From assembly GCA_019359175.1 (NCBI GenBank), contig JAHHHU010000002.1:62001-126000 (forward strand): a stretch of DNA of 64,000 nucleotides, written 5' to 3'. Within the stretch, counting starts at the first letter, position 1. Each line of letters opens with the position of its first letter. Positions 27,201 to 35,873 of the stretch are shown here, in pieces. Below the pieces are notes generated by a model. That model saw only the letters and a program-made list of their open reading frames with translations, did not search any database and had not been told where the DNA came from. Origin of the DNA: Phormidium tanganyikae FI6-MK23. GTDB lineage: Bacteria > Cyanobacteriota > Cyanobacteriia > Leptolyngbyales > Leptolyngbyaceae. Both the position numbers and the translations under genes were made by a program.

Positions 27201-27582
27201 GAGTCACAGGACCCGGTAATCGAGATTGCACTGAAGACACGCGATTTTGCACATCTACCGCTGCAAGGTCTTGATCTCGCCCTAAGTCAAACGTCAAATT
27301 GATGTTACTGACTCCGGTGTTGGCGCTGGTGGATTTGATGAATTTCACACCATTGATCCCGTTTAGCTGCCGCTCCAGAATGTTCGTGACGGTTGACTCG
27401 ACGACCTCAGCGTTTGCGCCCACATATGTAGAGGTCACAGTTACTTGAGGTGAAGCAATCTCTGGATATTGAGCCACGGGCAGAGTTGGAATACAAGCAA
27501 TTCCGAGCAGTGTGATCATGATCGAACACACCGTCGCAAACACGGGGCGCTTGATGAAAAAGGTAGAGATTGAAAAAATCAT
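24283..27582 (-). CDS. RND family efflux permease (HAE1 / AcrB type)
   Basis: A 1099-residue resistance-nodulation-division transporter of the hydrophobe/amphiphile efflux type, using the proton gradient to pump drugs or lipophilic compounds out. It starts SISTFFIKRPVFATV and PTLPVAQYPEIASPQV, as in AcrB, and has twelve predicted membrane helices and two large periplasmic loops. The proton-relay Asp pair is in TM4, GLVVDDAIVIIEDI. The tail is longer than in AcrB and rich in Asp/Arg. The membrane fusion partner is directly upstream (18 bp gap); no TolC-like outer membrane gene is in the window. Confidence 0.95.
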   Translation of the reverse strand: MIFSISTFFIKRPVFATVCSIMITLLGIACIPTLPVAQYPEIASPQVTVTSTYVGANAEVVESTVTNILERQLNGINGVKFIKSTSANTGVSNINLTFDLGRDQDLAAVDVQNRVSSVQSRLPGPVTQTGVQVAKANNNFLLAIGLYSERDEAKNQDLYDDLYLSNYADLYLADAIRRIKGVGEVQIFGERTYAMRLWLDPERLASRTLTPQDVVAALQQQNIQVGAGQIGQAPAVPGQQYQYSVTAQGRLKDVEEFNNVVIRTTGTGSLVRLRDVGRAQLGAENYGSLLRFTTKDRVTHRGVGLGVNQQFGSNALDVAKAVKEEIQSLSASFPPGLRYDVAFDTTTFIDAGAKEVVSSLIQAVVLVVLILFLFLQDWRAAFITSIVIPIAFLGTFIFVKLLGFSINTLTLFGLTLATGLVVDDAIVIIEDITRRIQEQGKRPLEAAIESMDTLFGVVIATSLVLITVFVPVAFFPGTTGQLYRQFALTIAFSVAVSTFNALTFTPMLSALLLRPGQSVSNNWFFRRVNWAIDKTRDSYSRNLDRAIRRKGLVLSFFAGALVLTYFVYNFVPQAFIPDEDQGVFITVVQAPEGVSLDYTEKVLEKAEAILKAQPEVSNIFAVGGFSFSGATPNNGLIFTTLKPWEERTGANQSLQAIIGGFFPSPSGLFPKMASIQEAVVLPFNLPAVPGIGNFGGFEFHLQDRTGLGFPALGETLGKFITRASAYPSAQSPQIAGLRPNFNGNTPQISIEVDRDRASQLQVSLQDIFSTLQIFLGSAYINDFNQFNRAYRVYVQADSQFRSNPDDIKRLYVRSTGANGEPGRMIPLSNLVKVTQTNGPSIITHYNLFRSVEINGAPAPGSSSGQAIQAMEAVARETLPRGFGFQWSGLSLEEIESGGAAVFIFGLAIVFVFLTLAAQYENYIDPIIIMLTVPLAILGALLAVLLRGTANDVYTQIGFVMLIGMASKNSILIVEFANEERDRGKGIASAVVSAGRERLRPILMTAISTAIGALPLVIATGPGAAARQSLGTAIVGGMVVATFLSLFIVPVLYIVIKSFEDRIRRPARPDPIDLDQTIDGHGNYSGDRETASQSSDRDGH

Positions 27583-27600
27583 AGAATCAGCGCCTTTAAC

Positions 27601-29040
27601 TTAGGGCGAAGGAGAAGACCGAAGCTGTGCCGCATCCGCGATCGGGGCGCAGTTTTGTAGTTGCAAAATTCCAGAAGTCACAATGCGATCGCTTGCTGTC
27701 ACTCCTTCTAAAACTTCCTGTTCGTTACCGACGATTTTGCCAAGCTGAATCGGCTTTTGAGCAGCAACGAGTTGATCTGGAGTCACTTCAACTTTTCCGC
27801 CCCCTTGAGAGGGCGCAGGGGCTTCACATCCTGAAGCGTTGAACGGAGCCGCGACAAACAGAAAATCTCTGCCCCCCAAGCGCGAAATTGCAGTCGTCGG
27901 GACTAACACACCCGGACGATTTGCCCAAATCACTCTAGCGCGAACAAACTGCGAAGTCCTCAGATTTCCTGTGTTGGAAAATCTCGCTTTTGCTTGTACC
28001 GATTGACTCGCCGGATCGACATTTGGCGCGATGAAGGAGATTTGCCCCGTTTGTACCGCTTCATTTTTATCATTCAGCAGTTTGACGGGTAAGCCTGTGC
28101 GTAAAGCCGAAGCACGTTCCAACGGAATTTGAATCTGAATTTCTAACTGTTCATTCTGAGTCACACTCAATAGCTGAGTGGTATTGCTCACGGTGTCTCC
28201 GACTTTGGCGGGAATGTCCCCGAGCGTGCCTGCAAACGGAGCCGTGATCGTATAGTCCTGCAATTGAGCAACGCCTTCGGCAGTGTTTGCTTGGGCTTGT
28301 TCGACTGCGCGTTGGTTTCGCGAGACGGTGGTTTCTGCCCGTTGAATCGCAGCGCGTTGAGCTTGCATATCTGCTTCTGCTTGTTTGAGAGCGGCTTGGG
28401 CAGTTTGTAAAGCGTTTAACCGCTGGTCTAGAACTTGCTGGCTGGTTGCGCCTTGTTTTTGAAGTTCGACAAAGCGATCGTATTCTCGCTGGTTTAACTG
28501 CACATTCGATTGTGCTGTAGTGCGTCTGGCTTCGAGCGATCGCAGAGTTTGACTTGCACTATCCACATCCGCCCGCGCGGTTTCTACTTCCGCTTGAGAG
28601 GTTTGGGTTGCGGACTGCCGACTGGCAACTTGGGCGCGTTGTTGAGCCGAATCGATTTGCATCAACGGCTGACCCGCTTCGACGCGCTGCCCCGGACGAA
28701 CATAAATCGCGCTAATCTGCCCCGAAACTTTTGGCTGTAATGTCACGGACTGCCGTGAATCTAAGCTTGCTGCATAGTCCGAGCTATCTTCGATCGTGGC
28801 AGCTTTCGGATTTGCGAGCGGTACGGGGGTCGGCTGTGCCTTCATCTGACTGGCAATCATCAGCGGCAAAATCAGCCGATTGAACAAGATCCAGCCCAGA
28901 CCTCCAACGATCGCAAGTCCAATCAGCGCAGGAACAAGAAATCGTCGCCAGCGGGGAGGTGGAGTTTTTCTTTCTGAAAGCGGTTCGAGGTCGGTAGAGG
29001 TCTGAAGCTTCAGGTTTCGATTGGTTTCTTCGCCGTTCAT
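27601..29040 (-). CDS. RND efflux membrane fusion (periplasmic adaptor) protein
   Basis: A 479-residue adaptor that links the RND permease to an outer membrane channel. The N-terminus is cytosolic and polar, followed by one membrane anchor (LVPALIGLAIVGGLGWILF, about 33-51). The first lipoyl half is SGQISAIYVRPGQRVEAGQPLM; then comes a long coiled-coil hairpin (about 135-250, rich in Gln/Ala/Glu), and the second half with YTITAPFAGTLGDIPAKVGD. The beta-barrel domain follows. A short Gly/Pro-rich insertion with one Cys (CEAPAPSQGGGK) lies near 405. It is first in the operon; the ATG at 29040 is divergent from the GH13 gene, 239 bp away. Confidence 0.93.
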   Translation of the reverse strand: MNGEETNRNLKLQTSTDLEPLSERKTPPPRWRRFLVPALIGLAIVGGLGWILFNRLILPLMIASQMKAQPTPVPLANPKAATIEDSSDYAASLDSRQSVTLQPKVSGQISAIYVRPGQRVEAGQPLMQIDSAQQRAQVASRQSATQTSQAEVETARADVDSASQTLRSLEARRTTAQSNVQLNQREYDRFVELQKQGATSQQVLDQRLNALQTAQAALKQAEADMQAQRAAIQRAETTVSRNQRAVEQAQANTAEGVAQLQDYTITAPFAGTLGDIPAKVGDTVSNTTQLLSVTQNEQLEIQIQIPLERASALRTGLPVKLLNDKNEAVQTGQISFIAPNVDPASQSVQAKARFSNTGNLRTSQFVRARVIWANRPGVLVPTTAISRLGGRDFLFVAAPFNASGCEAPAPSQGGGKVEVTPDQLVAAQKPIQLGKIVGNEQEVLEGVTASDRIVTSGILQLQNCAPIADAAQLRSSPSP

Positions 29041-29279
29041 GGAGTTGGCCGGTAAGGTCTAGACGGAGCACGAGATCGAGCGTAGAGACAAACTGAAAGG
29101 TAAACGGGTTCTTATATTACTATGGGCACGAACTATTTGATCTCTGCCTTTTGACAGACAAATCTATCCCAAGGGGGTTAGCAAAGCTTTGAAGATCTTT
29201 CAAGCGTCAGATGCACGAACAGTCAGAGTCGATCGATACTGCTCGAACAATACAGTTTTACCATTTATGAGCCATCTCT

Positions 29280-30926
29280 ATGAGTCACCCGATCGAATTT
29301 AACGTCTTCGCTCCCCGCAACGAAGCAGTTGAGCTAATCCTAGACGGGCAGACAAGCCCGATGCAAAAAGGCGAAGATGGGTTCTTTCGGGTACAAGTGG
29401 ATCTCGAAGATGGGCAGTATCAGTGCAAACTTCGGGTGAGATCAAACAGTCCTGCACTACAAGGCGAATGGGTTGAAACAAACGATCCGTACATGGCAGA
29501 GATGGATCGTAAAACAGAAAATGAAATCGTTCGGATTAAAGACGGGAGACGCATTTTAGACACATTCGTTTGGAAGAATGACGATCGACCACTTCCCGAA
29601 AATCGCGATCTAATTCTTTACGAAATGCACATTGCTGATTTTTGCGGTCAAGGAACTGATATTTCTGATCCAACCAAGTTCAAGCAAGTTCTAGAAAAAC
29701 TCGATTATTTAAGCGAATTGGGCATTAATGCGATCGCGCTAATGCCTGTCACAGAATACGATGGCGATTATCGTTGGGGCTATATGCCGCTTCACTTTTT
29801 CGCACTAGAAAGCAGCTATGGGAAGCCCGAAGACTTTAAGCATTTGATTGATGAATGTCATGCGCGTGGAATTCGTGTTTTAGTCGATTGCATTTTTAAT
29901 CACACGAACGAAGAAAGTTCGTTACTGAAGATCGATCGCGATTATTGGTACTACCACGATCGACACTATCCCGAAGACGATGCGAACTATTGGGGCCCTG
30001 AACTGAGCTATGAGACTGTTGATAGCGATCGTAGAATTCGCCCGACTTGGAACTTTGTGCGCGATGTGGTGCAGTTCTGGATTCGTGAATATCACATTGA
30101 TGGTATTCGGTATGATGCAGTGCGCCAAATTGCAAACTATGAATTTTTTGGCTGGCTATTCGAGCAAATCGAAGTCACAGGTAAGCCTTTTTATCAAATT
30201 GCAGAACATATTCCAGATTCGAGCGAAGTCTGCGCTCCGAAAGGTGTGTTTGATGCTTGCTGGCATGAAAGCTTCCGCTACTTTCTCAAAGATGCGCTGA
30301 CAGGCGAATCACTGAACTTAGATGAACTGAAAAAAGCGATCGACGCTCGGCAACAAGGTTATGCTGGATCAACTTCGGTGATTAACTATCTCGCAACGCA
30401 CGATCGCGAACATATGATCGTCGAGCTTGGCGATGTTGGCATCTTTGATCAACCTGCATTCGATCGCGTTAAATTTGGTGCAACTCTTCAACTCACTGCC
30501 CCCGGAATTCCGATGCTGTGGATGGGTGATGAATTCGGTCAAGCGACACACAAAACCGCAACGACAACCGAGCCAAATCAGTTGGATTGGTCATTGCTCG
30601 ATCAGAATCGCGATTTGTTTGAGTTTTACAAAAGAGCGATCGCCCTCCGTCACGAAAAATCATCACTACGAACCGATAATATCGAATTCTTTTTCGAGAA
30701 CGCAGAGGACAAAATTCTGGCGTATGTTCGCTGGAACGATGAGGGTGAAAGAGTTGTCGTTGTTGCGAACTTCTCGGATCAGTCTTATGAGAACTATGCG
30801 ATCGCGAATTTTCCAAACGATGGCGCTTGGCAAGATTGGAACGATCAAACCTCGATCGGAGTGAATGGGGGAAATTTGTCGATCGATCTTCCGAGCTTCA
30901 GCGCAAAGGTTTTGCTGTCGGAATAA
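29280..30926 (+). CDS. alpha-amylase family (GH13) glycosidase
   Basis: A 548-residue GH13 enzyme. An N-terminal beta-sandwich like those of branching/debranching enzymes ([15 protein letters not shown]) precedes the TIM barrel. The four conserved regions are seen: [24 protein letters not shown] (nucleophile Asp), [12 protein letters not shown] (acid/base Glu) and [11 protein letters not shown]. The C-terminal beta domain ends [10 protein letters not shown]. It is shorter than GlgB (about 730-770), and region II has Tyr instead of the usual Val/Leu, so I call it a general alpha-glucan-acting hydrolase or transglycosidase and not GlgB. It is likely involved in glycogen or maltodextrin turnover in the cytosol. 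Confidence 0.9.
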   Translation: MSHPIEFNVFAPRNEAVELILDGQTSPMQKGEDGFFRVQVDLEDGQYQCKLRVRSNSPALQGEWVETNDPYMAEMDRKTENEIVRIKDGRRILDTFVWKNDDRPLPENRDLILYEMHIADFCGQGTDISDPTKFKQVLEKLDYLSELGINAIALMPVTEYDGDYRWGYMPLHFFALESSYGKPEDFKHLIDECHARGIRVLVDCIFNHTNEESSLLKIDRDYWYYHDRHYPEDDANYWGPELSYETVDSDRRIRPTWNFVRDVVQFWIREYHIDGIRYDAVRQIANYEFFGWLFEQIEVTGKPFYQIAEHIPDSSEVCAPKGVFDACWHESFRYFLKDALTGESLNLDELKKAIDARQQGYAGSTSVINYLATHDREHMIVELGDVGIFDQPAFDRVKFGATLQLTAPGIPMLWMGDEFGQATHKTATTTEPNQLDWSLLDQNRDLFEFYKRAIALRHEKSSLRTDNIEFFFENAEDKILAYVRWNDEGERVVVVANFSDQSYENYAIANFPNDGAWQDWNDQTSIGVNGGNLSIDLPSFSAKVLLSE

Positions 30927-30997
30927 ATTCCCTTCCCTCGAACTGCTGTGATAGAATTGAAAACTGCCGTATTCATCGCAATTCAGGACAAATCTCA

Positions 30998-31267
30998 ATG
31001 GCACTGGTACAAGAGCGCAAGCAAGAAATCATTACTCAATATCAAGTCCACGAAACCGACACCGGATCGGCGGATGTCCAAGTGGCAATGCTCACCGAGC
31101 GAATCAACAAACTCAGCCTCCACCTCAGAAGCAACAAAAAAGACCACGCTTCTCGTACCGGACTGCTGAAAATGATTGGTCAGCGCAAACGCCTCCTCGC
31201 CTACATTCAAAAAGGCGATACGGCTCGTTATCGTGCCCTCATCACTCGCCTCGGAATCCGGGGTTAA
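30998..31267 (+). CDS. rpsO: 30S ribosomal protein S15
   Basis: The 89-residue small-subunit protein that binds 16S rRNA at the central domain early in assembly. It starts [15 protein letters not shown] and has the diagnostic [43 protein letters not shown] and the end ITRLGIRG. The open frame extends upstream, but the ATG at 30998 gives the exact family length. A Pam68-like gene follows after 4 bp, so the two are co-transcribed, an arrangement I recall from other cyanobacteria. Confidence 0.98.
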   Translation: MALVQERKQEIITQYQVHETDTGSADVQVAMLTERINKLSLHLRSNKKDHASRTGLLKMIGQRKRLLAYIQKGDTARYRALITRLGIRG

Positions 31268-31271
31268 ACCG

Positions 31272-31802
31272 ATGCCTGCCAACGCCCCTGATCCCACCCC
31301 AGAGCGGCTTCCATTCGAGCCAGGACGCAAGAAAGCGAAATCATCCGCAAAACCCGCGCCCGAACCCACAAAAGCACCCGCGAAAGAAGCCAAACCTGCT
31401 TTCATCGAGAAGCGCCCAAAATCCTCCTCGAAAAAGCCCCAGGCTCAACCTCGATCGCGCGAATCGACCGCCATTCCTGAAATTGTCAGTCGGCGAATGG
31501 CACGACGGATGGCGTTTTTCTGCGGAATTCCGACGGTGTTGGGTATCGCTACATTTGTGGTCAGCTACTTTATCGTCAGCAAAGGCATCTACAAACTACC
31601 CAATTACGCAGTGGTGTTAGTGAGTATGCTCTTTCTGGGGATCGGGGTTGTTGGGTTGTCTTACGGGCTGCTCTCGGCATCCTGGGACGAAGAGCGAGTG
31701 GGTGGGCTGGTCGGAGCAAGCGAATTTTCGACCAATCTGGGACGACTGACCGGAGCTTGGAAAGAAGCCCGGCAGCAGAAGCAAAAAGGCACTGAAAATT
31801 AG
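31272..31802 (+). CDS. PAM68 family photosystem II assembly protein
   Basis: A 176-residue membrane protein. The N-terminal 75 residues are disordered and rich in Lys, Pro, Ala. Two hydrophobic helices follow (FFCGIPTVLGIATFVVSYFI and the segment around YAVVLVSMLFLGIGVVGLSY), then the conserved LLSASWDEERVGGLVG and EFSTNLGRLTGAWKEARQ. These match PAM68, which helps early photosystem II assembly (D1/CP47 modules) at the thylakoid membrane. The ATG at 31272 is 4 bp after the rpsO stop. This size and layout are typical for cyanobacteria. Confidence 0.92.
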   Translation: MPANAPDPTPERLPFEPGRKKAKSSAKPAPEPTKAPAKEAKPAFIEKRPKSSSKKPQAQPRSRESTAIPEIVSRRMARRMAFFCGIPTVLGIATFVVSYFIVSKGIYKLPNYAVVLVSMLFLGIGVVGLSYGLLSASWDEERVGGLVGASEFSTNLGRLTGAWKEARQQKQKGTEN

Positions 31803-31898
31803 AGTTCGATCGAGTACGGTACGATAGACAGGGCTGATCTGGGCAGCAAAATGCTCGATCGGCAGCGCGACACAACACCATTCAGCAGGATTTTTAAC

Positions 31899-32960
31899 AT
31901 GATTGTGGTTATGAAAGCTGGCTCCCCGGAAGCCGAGATTTCCCGCCTCACCGAAGAGTTTGTCAGTTGGGGACTCAGCCCCGAAAAGATCGTCGGAAAG
32001 CACAAAGTCGTCATCGGCTTGGTGGGTGAAACCGTCTCAATGGATCCGCTACAGATTCAGGAGTCCAGCGATTGGATTGAGCAAGTGTTAAGAGTTGAAC
32101 AACCTTTCAAACGCGCCAGCCGTGAGTATCGTCAAGGGGAAGCCAGCGAAGTTGCGATCCCAACGCCGAACGGTGTGATTTATATCGGCGAAAATCATCC
32201 GATCGTCACGGTAGCCGGCCCGTGTTCGGTTGAAAACGAAGAAATGATCATTGAAACTGCACATCGCGTTAAAGCTGCGGGCGCACAGTTTCTTAGAGGT
32301 GGCGCATACAAGCCTCGGACTTCTCCCTACGCATTCCAAGGACACGGAGAAAGCGCACTTGGCTTGCTTGCTGCTGCACGCGAAGCAACCGGATTGGGGA
32401 TCATCACAGAACTGATGGATGCTGCTGATCTTGAACCTTTAGCAGAAGTAGCTGACGTGATCCAAATTGGCGCACGCAATATGCAGAACTTCTCGCTGCT
32501 GAAAAAAGTTGGCGCACAGGATAAGCCGATTCTGCTCAAGCGCGGTATGGCAGCGACGATCGAAGATTGGTTAATGGCAGCCGAGTACATTTTGGCTGCT
32601 GGAAACCCGAATGTGATTCTCTGCGAACGCGGAATTCGGACATTCGATCGACAATATGCCCGCAACACTTTAGACCTGTCAGCGATCCCCGTTCTGAGAA
32701 CCTTGACTCACTTGCCGATCATGATTGATCCGAGTCACGGAACCGGACGTGCTGAGTACGTTCCCGCGATGGCAATGGCATCGATCGCTGCTGGAACTGA
32801 TTCGCTAATGATCGAAGTTCACCCGAATCCGAAGAAAGCGCTCTCTGATGGGCCGCAATCTCTGACACCGGATCTGTTTGATGAACTGATGAAGCAGCTT
32901 GCGATCGTCGGTAAACCACTCGGACGCTGGGTAGAACAACGTCAGCCTGTTACTGTCTAA
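31899..32960 (+). CDS. aroF: 3-deoxy-7-phosphoheptulonate synthase (DAHP synthase, AroG/F beta type)
   Basis: A 353-residue DAHP synthase, the first enzyme of the shikimate pathway, condensing phosphoenolpyruvate with erythrose-4-phosphate. The N-terminal ferredoxin-like regulatory domain (MIVVMKAGSPEAEI) is of the Thermotoga type. The TIM barrel contains IVTVAGPCSVEN, LRGGAYKPRTSPYAFQG, ILLKRGMAAT, CERGIRTF and MIDPSHGTGR. The start is set at 31899 with CAGCAGGA upstream; a longer frame from 31851 adds 16 unsupported residues. Symbols aroF/aroG are used loosely for this type. It ends in the strong terminator at 32979-33018. Erythrose-4-phosphate comes from the pentose phosphate genes also found in the window. 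Confidence 0.94.
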   Translation: MIVVMKAGSPEAEISRLTEEFVSWGLSPEKIVGKHKVVIGLVGETVSMDPLQIQESSDWIEQVLRVEQPFKRASREYRQGEASEVAIPTPNGVIYIGENHPIVTVAGPCSVENEEMIIETAHRVKAAGAQFLRGGAYKPRTSPYAFQGHGESALGLLAAAREATGLGIITELMDAADLEPLAEVADVIQIGARNMQNFSLLKKVGAQDKPILLKRGMAATIEDWLMAAEYILAAGNPNVILCERGIRTFDRQYARNTLDLSAIPVLRTLTHLPIMIDPSHGTGRAEYVPAMAMASIAAGTDSLMIEVHPNPKKALSDGPQSLTPDLFDELMKQLAIVGKPLGRWVEQRQPVTV

Positions 32961-32978
32961 AATCTAGCTTGAAACTTT

Positions 32979-33018
32979 GCGCCTCCTGAATGTAATTTTT
33001 CAGGAGGCGCTTGTTTTT
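32979..33018 (+). terminator. strong intrinsic terminator of the DAHP synthase gene
   Basis: A perfect 12-bp stem, GCGCCTCCTGAA (32979-32990) and TTCAGGAGGCGC (32999-33010), with an 8-base loop, followed by TTGTTTTTG. It lies 18 bp after the aroF stop. Confidence 0.93.
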
Positions 33019-33133
33019 GAAGCTCTATCGCTGTGGAGAGTCGATTTTGTCGATCGCTCAGTTAGAATCCTCGACTGGTTTAACTGTGATGTGAGTTCGA
33101 CAGAAGTAGCTGCTCCGATTTGAAATTCGGGAA

Positions 33134-33206
33134 GCCCCCTAAGTCCCCCAGAATGGGGGACTTTGAAGAACTCTTGAAATCCCCCAGAATGGGGGATTTA
33201 GGGGGC
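33134..33206. repeat. palindromic repeat element, copy 3 (upstream of the mechanosensitive channel gene)
   Basis: A 73-bp palindrome beginning GCCCCCTAAGTCCCCCA and ending TGGGGGATTTAGGGGGC, with the inner block CAGAATGGGGGA occurring in both halves. The right flank (CGCCTGCAACGAAACGA, 33212-33229) is the inverted form of the left flank of copies 1 and 2 (TCGCTTCGTTG), so copy 3 is in the opposite orientation. It sits 68 bp upstream of the next coding start, after the aroF terminator. Confidence 0.9.
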
Positions 33207-33274
33207 AGCTAGCGCCTGCAACGAAACGAAAAAGCGTGTCGAACTGACTTAACCTAGCAAAAAGGAGGTGTGAA

Positions 33275-34999
33275 TTGCGATCGCGAAGGTTTATCCTCAC
33301 TGTTGTCTTGAGCATCTTATTGCTTCTCGGTTCTTCTGCTTTCGCGCAGAATCCGATTTTACCGACTCCAAAACTGGAACTGCCGCAGATCAGCAATACT
33401 GAGGTTAGAACGGCTCCAGTGCGGTTAGATGGGCGAGAACTGTTTCGGATTGCAGTGCCAGCCGATGGAGAGTCAAATCAACCGAATCAACCGAATCAAA
33501 CGAGTGCGATCAAAGTTCGCGTGCAAGGGATCGAAGCGAATCTAAACCGGCTGGTAAATCAAACCAGTTCGGCTGTGCCTGAAGTCACTTCTGAGATCGA
33601 TTCCAGCAGCAATCTCCCGGTGATCACGGCAAATCGTCAGTATCTCATGACCGTGACGACGCTCGATGCTCAACTGCAAGGACAAGAACCCGCCACTTAT
33701 GCTCAAACTTTGACGCAGGTAATTCGAGATGCGTTGATCGCAGCAGGACGTGAACGGCGGCCAGAATTTATTACACAGCAGATTGGAAGAGCGATCGCGA
33801 TTATCGTAGGGATGTTTGTTTTGAGTTGGGCAGTGTCTCGGCTGCAATCCTATCTGCGAAAACAGCAGAAACGGCTTCAAGCTGAAACGCCAAATCTGTC
33901 AGAACTGCCGCCGAATGCGCCTGAAATGGCAAGTTCTCGCACTCAACTGATGGTGAAACAGCAGCTAGCAAATCGTCAGCAAAGAACAATGAAAGATGTT
34001 CAACGGCGATTTCTTCAGCTTGTTCAGTTGATCATTTGGGCGGCAGGTGGATTCATCATTTTGGGATTGTTTGCACAAACGCGATCGCTTCAACCCTTCG
34101 TGCTTTCGACACCGCTGAAGGTTCTGGGGATTATTGTTCTAACTTATCTAGTAATTCGATTTAGTGATTTGTTAATTGATCGTATTTTTAGCGCGCTAGA
34201 TATCTCACAGCAATCCGCGCCTGATGTTTCTCAACGGGTCGCGCTGCGTGTCTCTACGTTTTCCCGTGTTGTAAAAGGTTTGTCTACACTGGGTTGGATT
34301 AGCATTAGTTTAACTACAATTTTGTCAACCATCGGAATTCAAATTTTGCCATTACTAGCGGGTGCGGGAATTATTGGGATTGGTATCTCCTTAGCATCTC
34401 AGAACTTAATCAAAGACGTGATCAATGGATTTCTGATTCTATTAGAAGACCAGTACGCAGTTGGAGACGTGATCCAAGTTGGAACCATGAGCGGATTGGT
34501 TGAATCGATTAGTTTAAGAATCACGCAGATTCGGAATGCTGAAGGGCGATTGATCACGATTCCGAATAGCGCGATCGCAATCGTTGAGAATCTTTCTAAG
34601 GATTGGTCGCGGGTTGATTTGACGATCGCGATTGCCTACGATGCTGATATCGATCGAACAATTCATCTGATCGAAAAAGTTGGAGATGAAATCAGTCATG
34701 ATCTAGATTGGGAAACCAAAATACTAGAACCGCCGCAGGTTTTGGGAGTTGAAGATCTAAGTTATGAGGGTGTCACGTTACGGATTTGGATCAAAACTCA
34801 ACCTCTCCAACAGTGGCACGTTGGACGCGAGTTTCGGAAACGATTGAAGCAAGCGCTGGATACAGAAGGAATCTCGATCGGGATTCCGCAACAGTCTTTT
34901 TCAGTGCGTGGCAGGATCGATGATGAAATCTTTGACCATCACGAGGACAAAAATTCAGACCTTAATGTACGACCTTTACCTAAGCGATACCAAGAATGA
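33275..34999 (+). CDS. MscS family mechanosensitive ion channel with periplasmic domain
   Basis: A 574-residue membrane protein. A signal peptide (FILTVVLSILLLLGSSAFA) is followed by a periplasmic domain to about residue 165, then several membrane helices. The pore-lining MscS helix is LLAGAGIIGIGISLASQNL and the beta domain follows, FLILLEDQYAVGDVI and RLITIPNSAIAIVENL. It opens under membrane tension to release solutes. The start is TTG at 33275, decided by an almost perfect ribosome binding site, AAGGAGGTG (33262-33270). The next gene overlaps by 4 bp (ATGA). The Asn-Gln-Pro stretch near 70 is a short tandem repeat (NQPNQPNQ). Confidence 0.93.
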   Translation: MRSRRFILTVVLSILLLLGSSAFAQNPILPTPKLELPQISNTEVRTAPVRLDGRELFRIAVPADGESNQPNQPNQTSAIKVRVQGIEANLNRLVNQTSSAVPEVTSEIDSSSNLPVITANRQYLMTVTTLDAQLQGQEPATYAQTLTQVIRDALIAAGRERRPEFITQQIGRAIAIIVGMFVLSWAVSRLQSYLRKQQKRLQAETPNLSELPPNAPEMASSRTQLMVKQQLANRQQRTMKDVQRRFLQLVQLIIWAAGGFIILGLFAQTRSLQPFVLSTPLKVLGIIVLTYLVIRFSDLLIDRIFSALDISQQSAPDVSQRVALRVSTFSRVVKGLSTLGWISISLTTILSTIGIQILPLLAGAGIIGIGISLASQNLIKDVINGFLILLEDQYAVGDVIQVGTMSGLVESISLRITQIRNAEGRLITIPNSAIAIVENLSKDWSRVDLTIAIAYDADIDRTIHLIEKVGDEISHDLDWETKILEPPQVLGVEDLSYEGVTLRIWIKTQPLQQWHVGREFRKRLKQALDTEGISIGIPQQSFSVRGRIDDEIFDHHEDKNSDLNVRPLPKRYQE

Positions 35000-35844
35000 G
35001 ATTGATTTGTCGGCTTACTAAACAGATTTCGATCGCGCTCCTCGTTTCGACGACGGCTTGCAATGCAGCTTCTTCCGCTCCTCGATCGCGCAATTCTCCT
35101 CAAGAACCGCCGCGCACTTATGTCACACATCTTCCCAAAAATCGCCAACCGACTCAACCTGTTCCATTAGTTCTCGTCTTTCACGGCTATGGTTCTCAGG
35201 GGAAAGACTTAGCGAAACTGAGTGGATTTAATCAAATTGCCGATCGCGAAAATTTTATCGTTGTCTATCCTGATGGGTTGGATCGACGCTGGAATGTTGG
35301 TGGCAATGAAGATGTTGCGTTCACAAACTCACTCATTCAGCAATTTCAAAAGCGTTATAAAATCGATTCTCGTCGTATCTATGCAACGGGTATCTCAAAC
35401 GGTGGATTTCTCGTTCAGCGTCTTGCTTGCGAATCTTCTAGTCAAATCGCCGCTTTTGCCTCCATTGTTGCAACGTTACCAAATGGCTTGCAGTCTCAAT
35501 GTCGATCGAGCCGTCCCGTTTCGATGTTGATGATCAATGGAACTGACGATCGTAAAGTTCCTTGGAAGGGCGGAACGCTTCCTTACGGGCAAATTTTATC
35601 GGTTCCATCGTCGATCGACTTTTGGCGACAGCACAATCAATGTCCGAAACCTGCACAAGTACGATCAATCAATCCGCGTGTGCAACTTGATCAATACACC
35701 AACTGCAAAAACGGCTCAGAGGTCGAACTGGTTATGCTCAAGGGTGCGGGTCATGTGTTTCCGAGAGGAGGAGGCGGTGCGAACTCGCTGATCGATGCCA
35801 GTCGCGAGATTTGGAGCTTTTTTGGGCGACATCGATCGAGTTGA
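34996..35844 (+). CDS. PHB depolymerase/feruloyl-esterase-like alpha/beta hydrolase lipoprotein
   Basis: A 282-residue exported esterase of the LpqC/polyhydroxybutyrate-depolymerase-like group (COG3509). The N-terminal signal ends in LLVSTTAC, a probable lipobox. The oxyanion block is VLVFHGYGSQG, the nucleophile elbow is TGISNGGF, the acid is in MINGTDDRKVPW and the histidine in GAGHVFP. Real substrates vary (esters, feruloyl or acetyl groups). Its ATG overlaps the stop of the channel gene (ATGA), so it is translated from the same message. Confidence 0.88.
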   Translation: MRLICRLTKQISIALLVSTTACNAASSAPRSRNSPQEPPRTYVTHLPKNRQPTQPVPLVLVFHGYGSQGKDLAKLSGFNQIADRENFIVVYPDGLDRRWNVGGNEDVAFTNSLIQQFQKRYKIDSRRIYATGISNGGFLVQRLACESSSQIAAFASIVATLPNGLQSQCRSSRPVSMLMINGTDDRKVPWKGGTLPYGQILSVPSSIDFWRQHNQCPKPAQVRSINPRVQLDQYTNCKNGSEVELVMLKGAGHVFPRGGGGANSLIDASREIWSFFGRHRSS

Positions 35845-35873
35845 CATCAGTTCAGATTGCTGTCGAACTGGCG

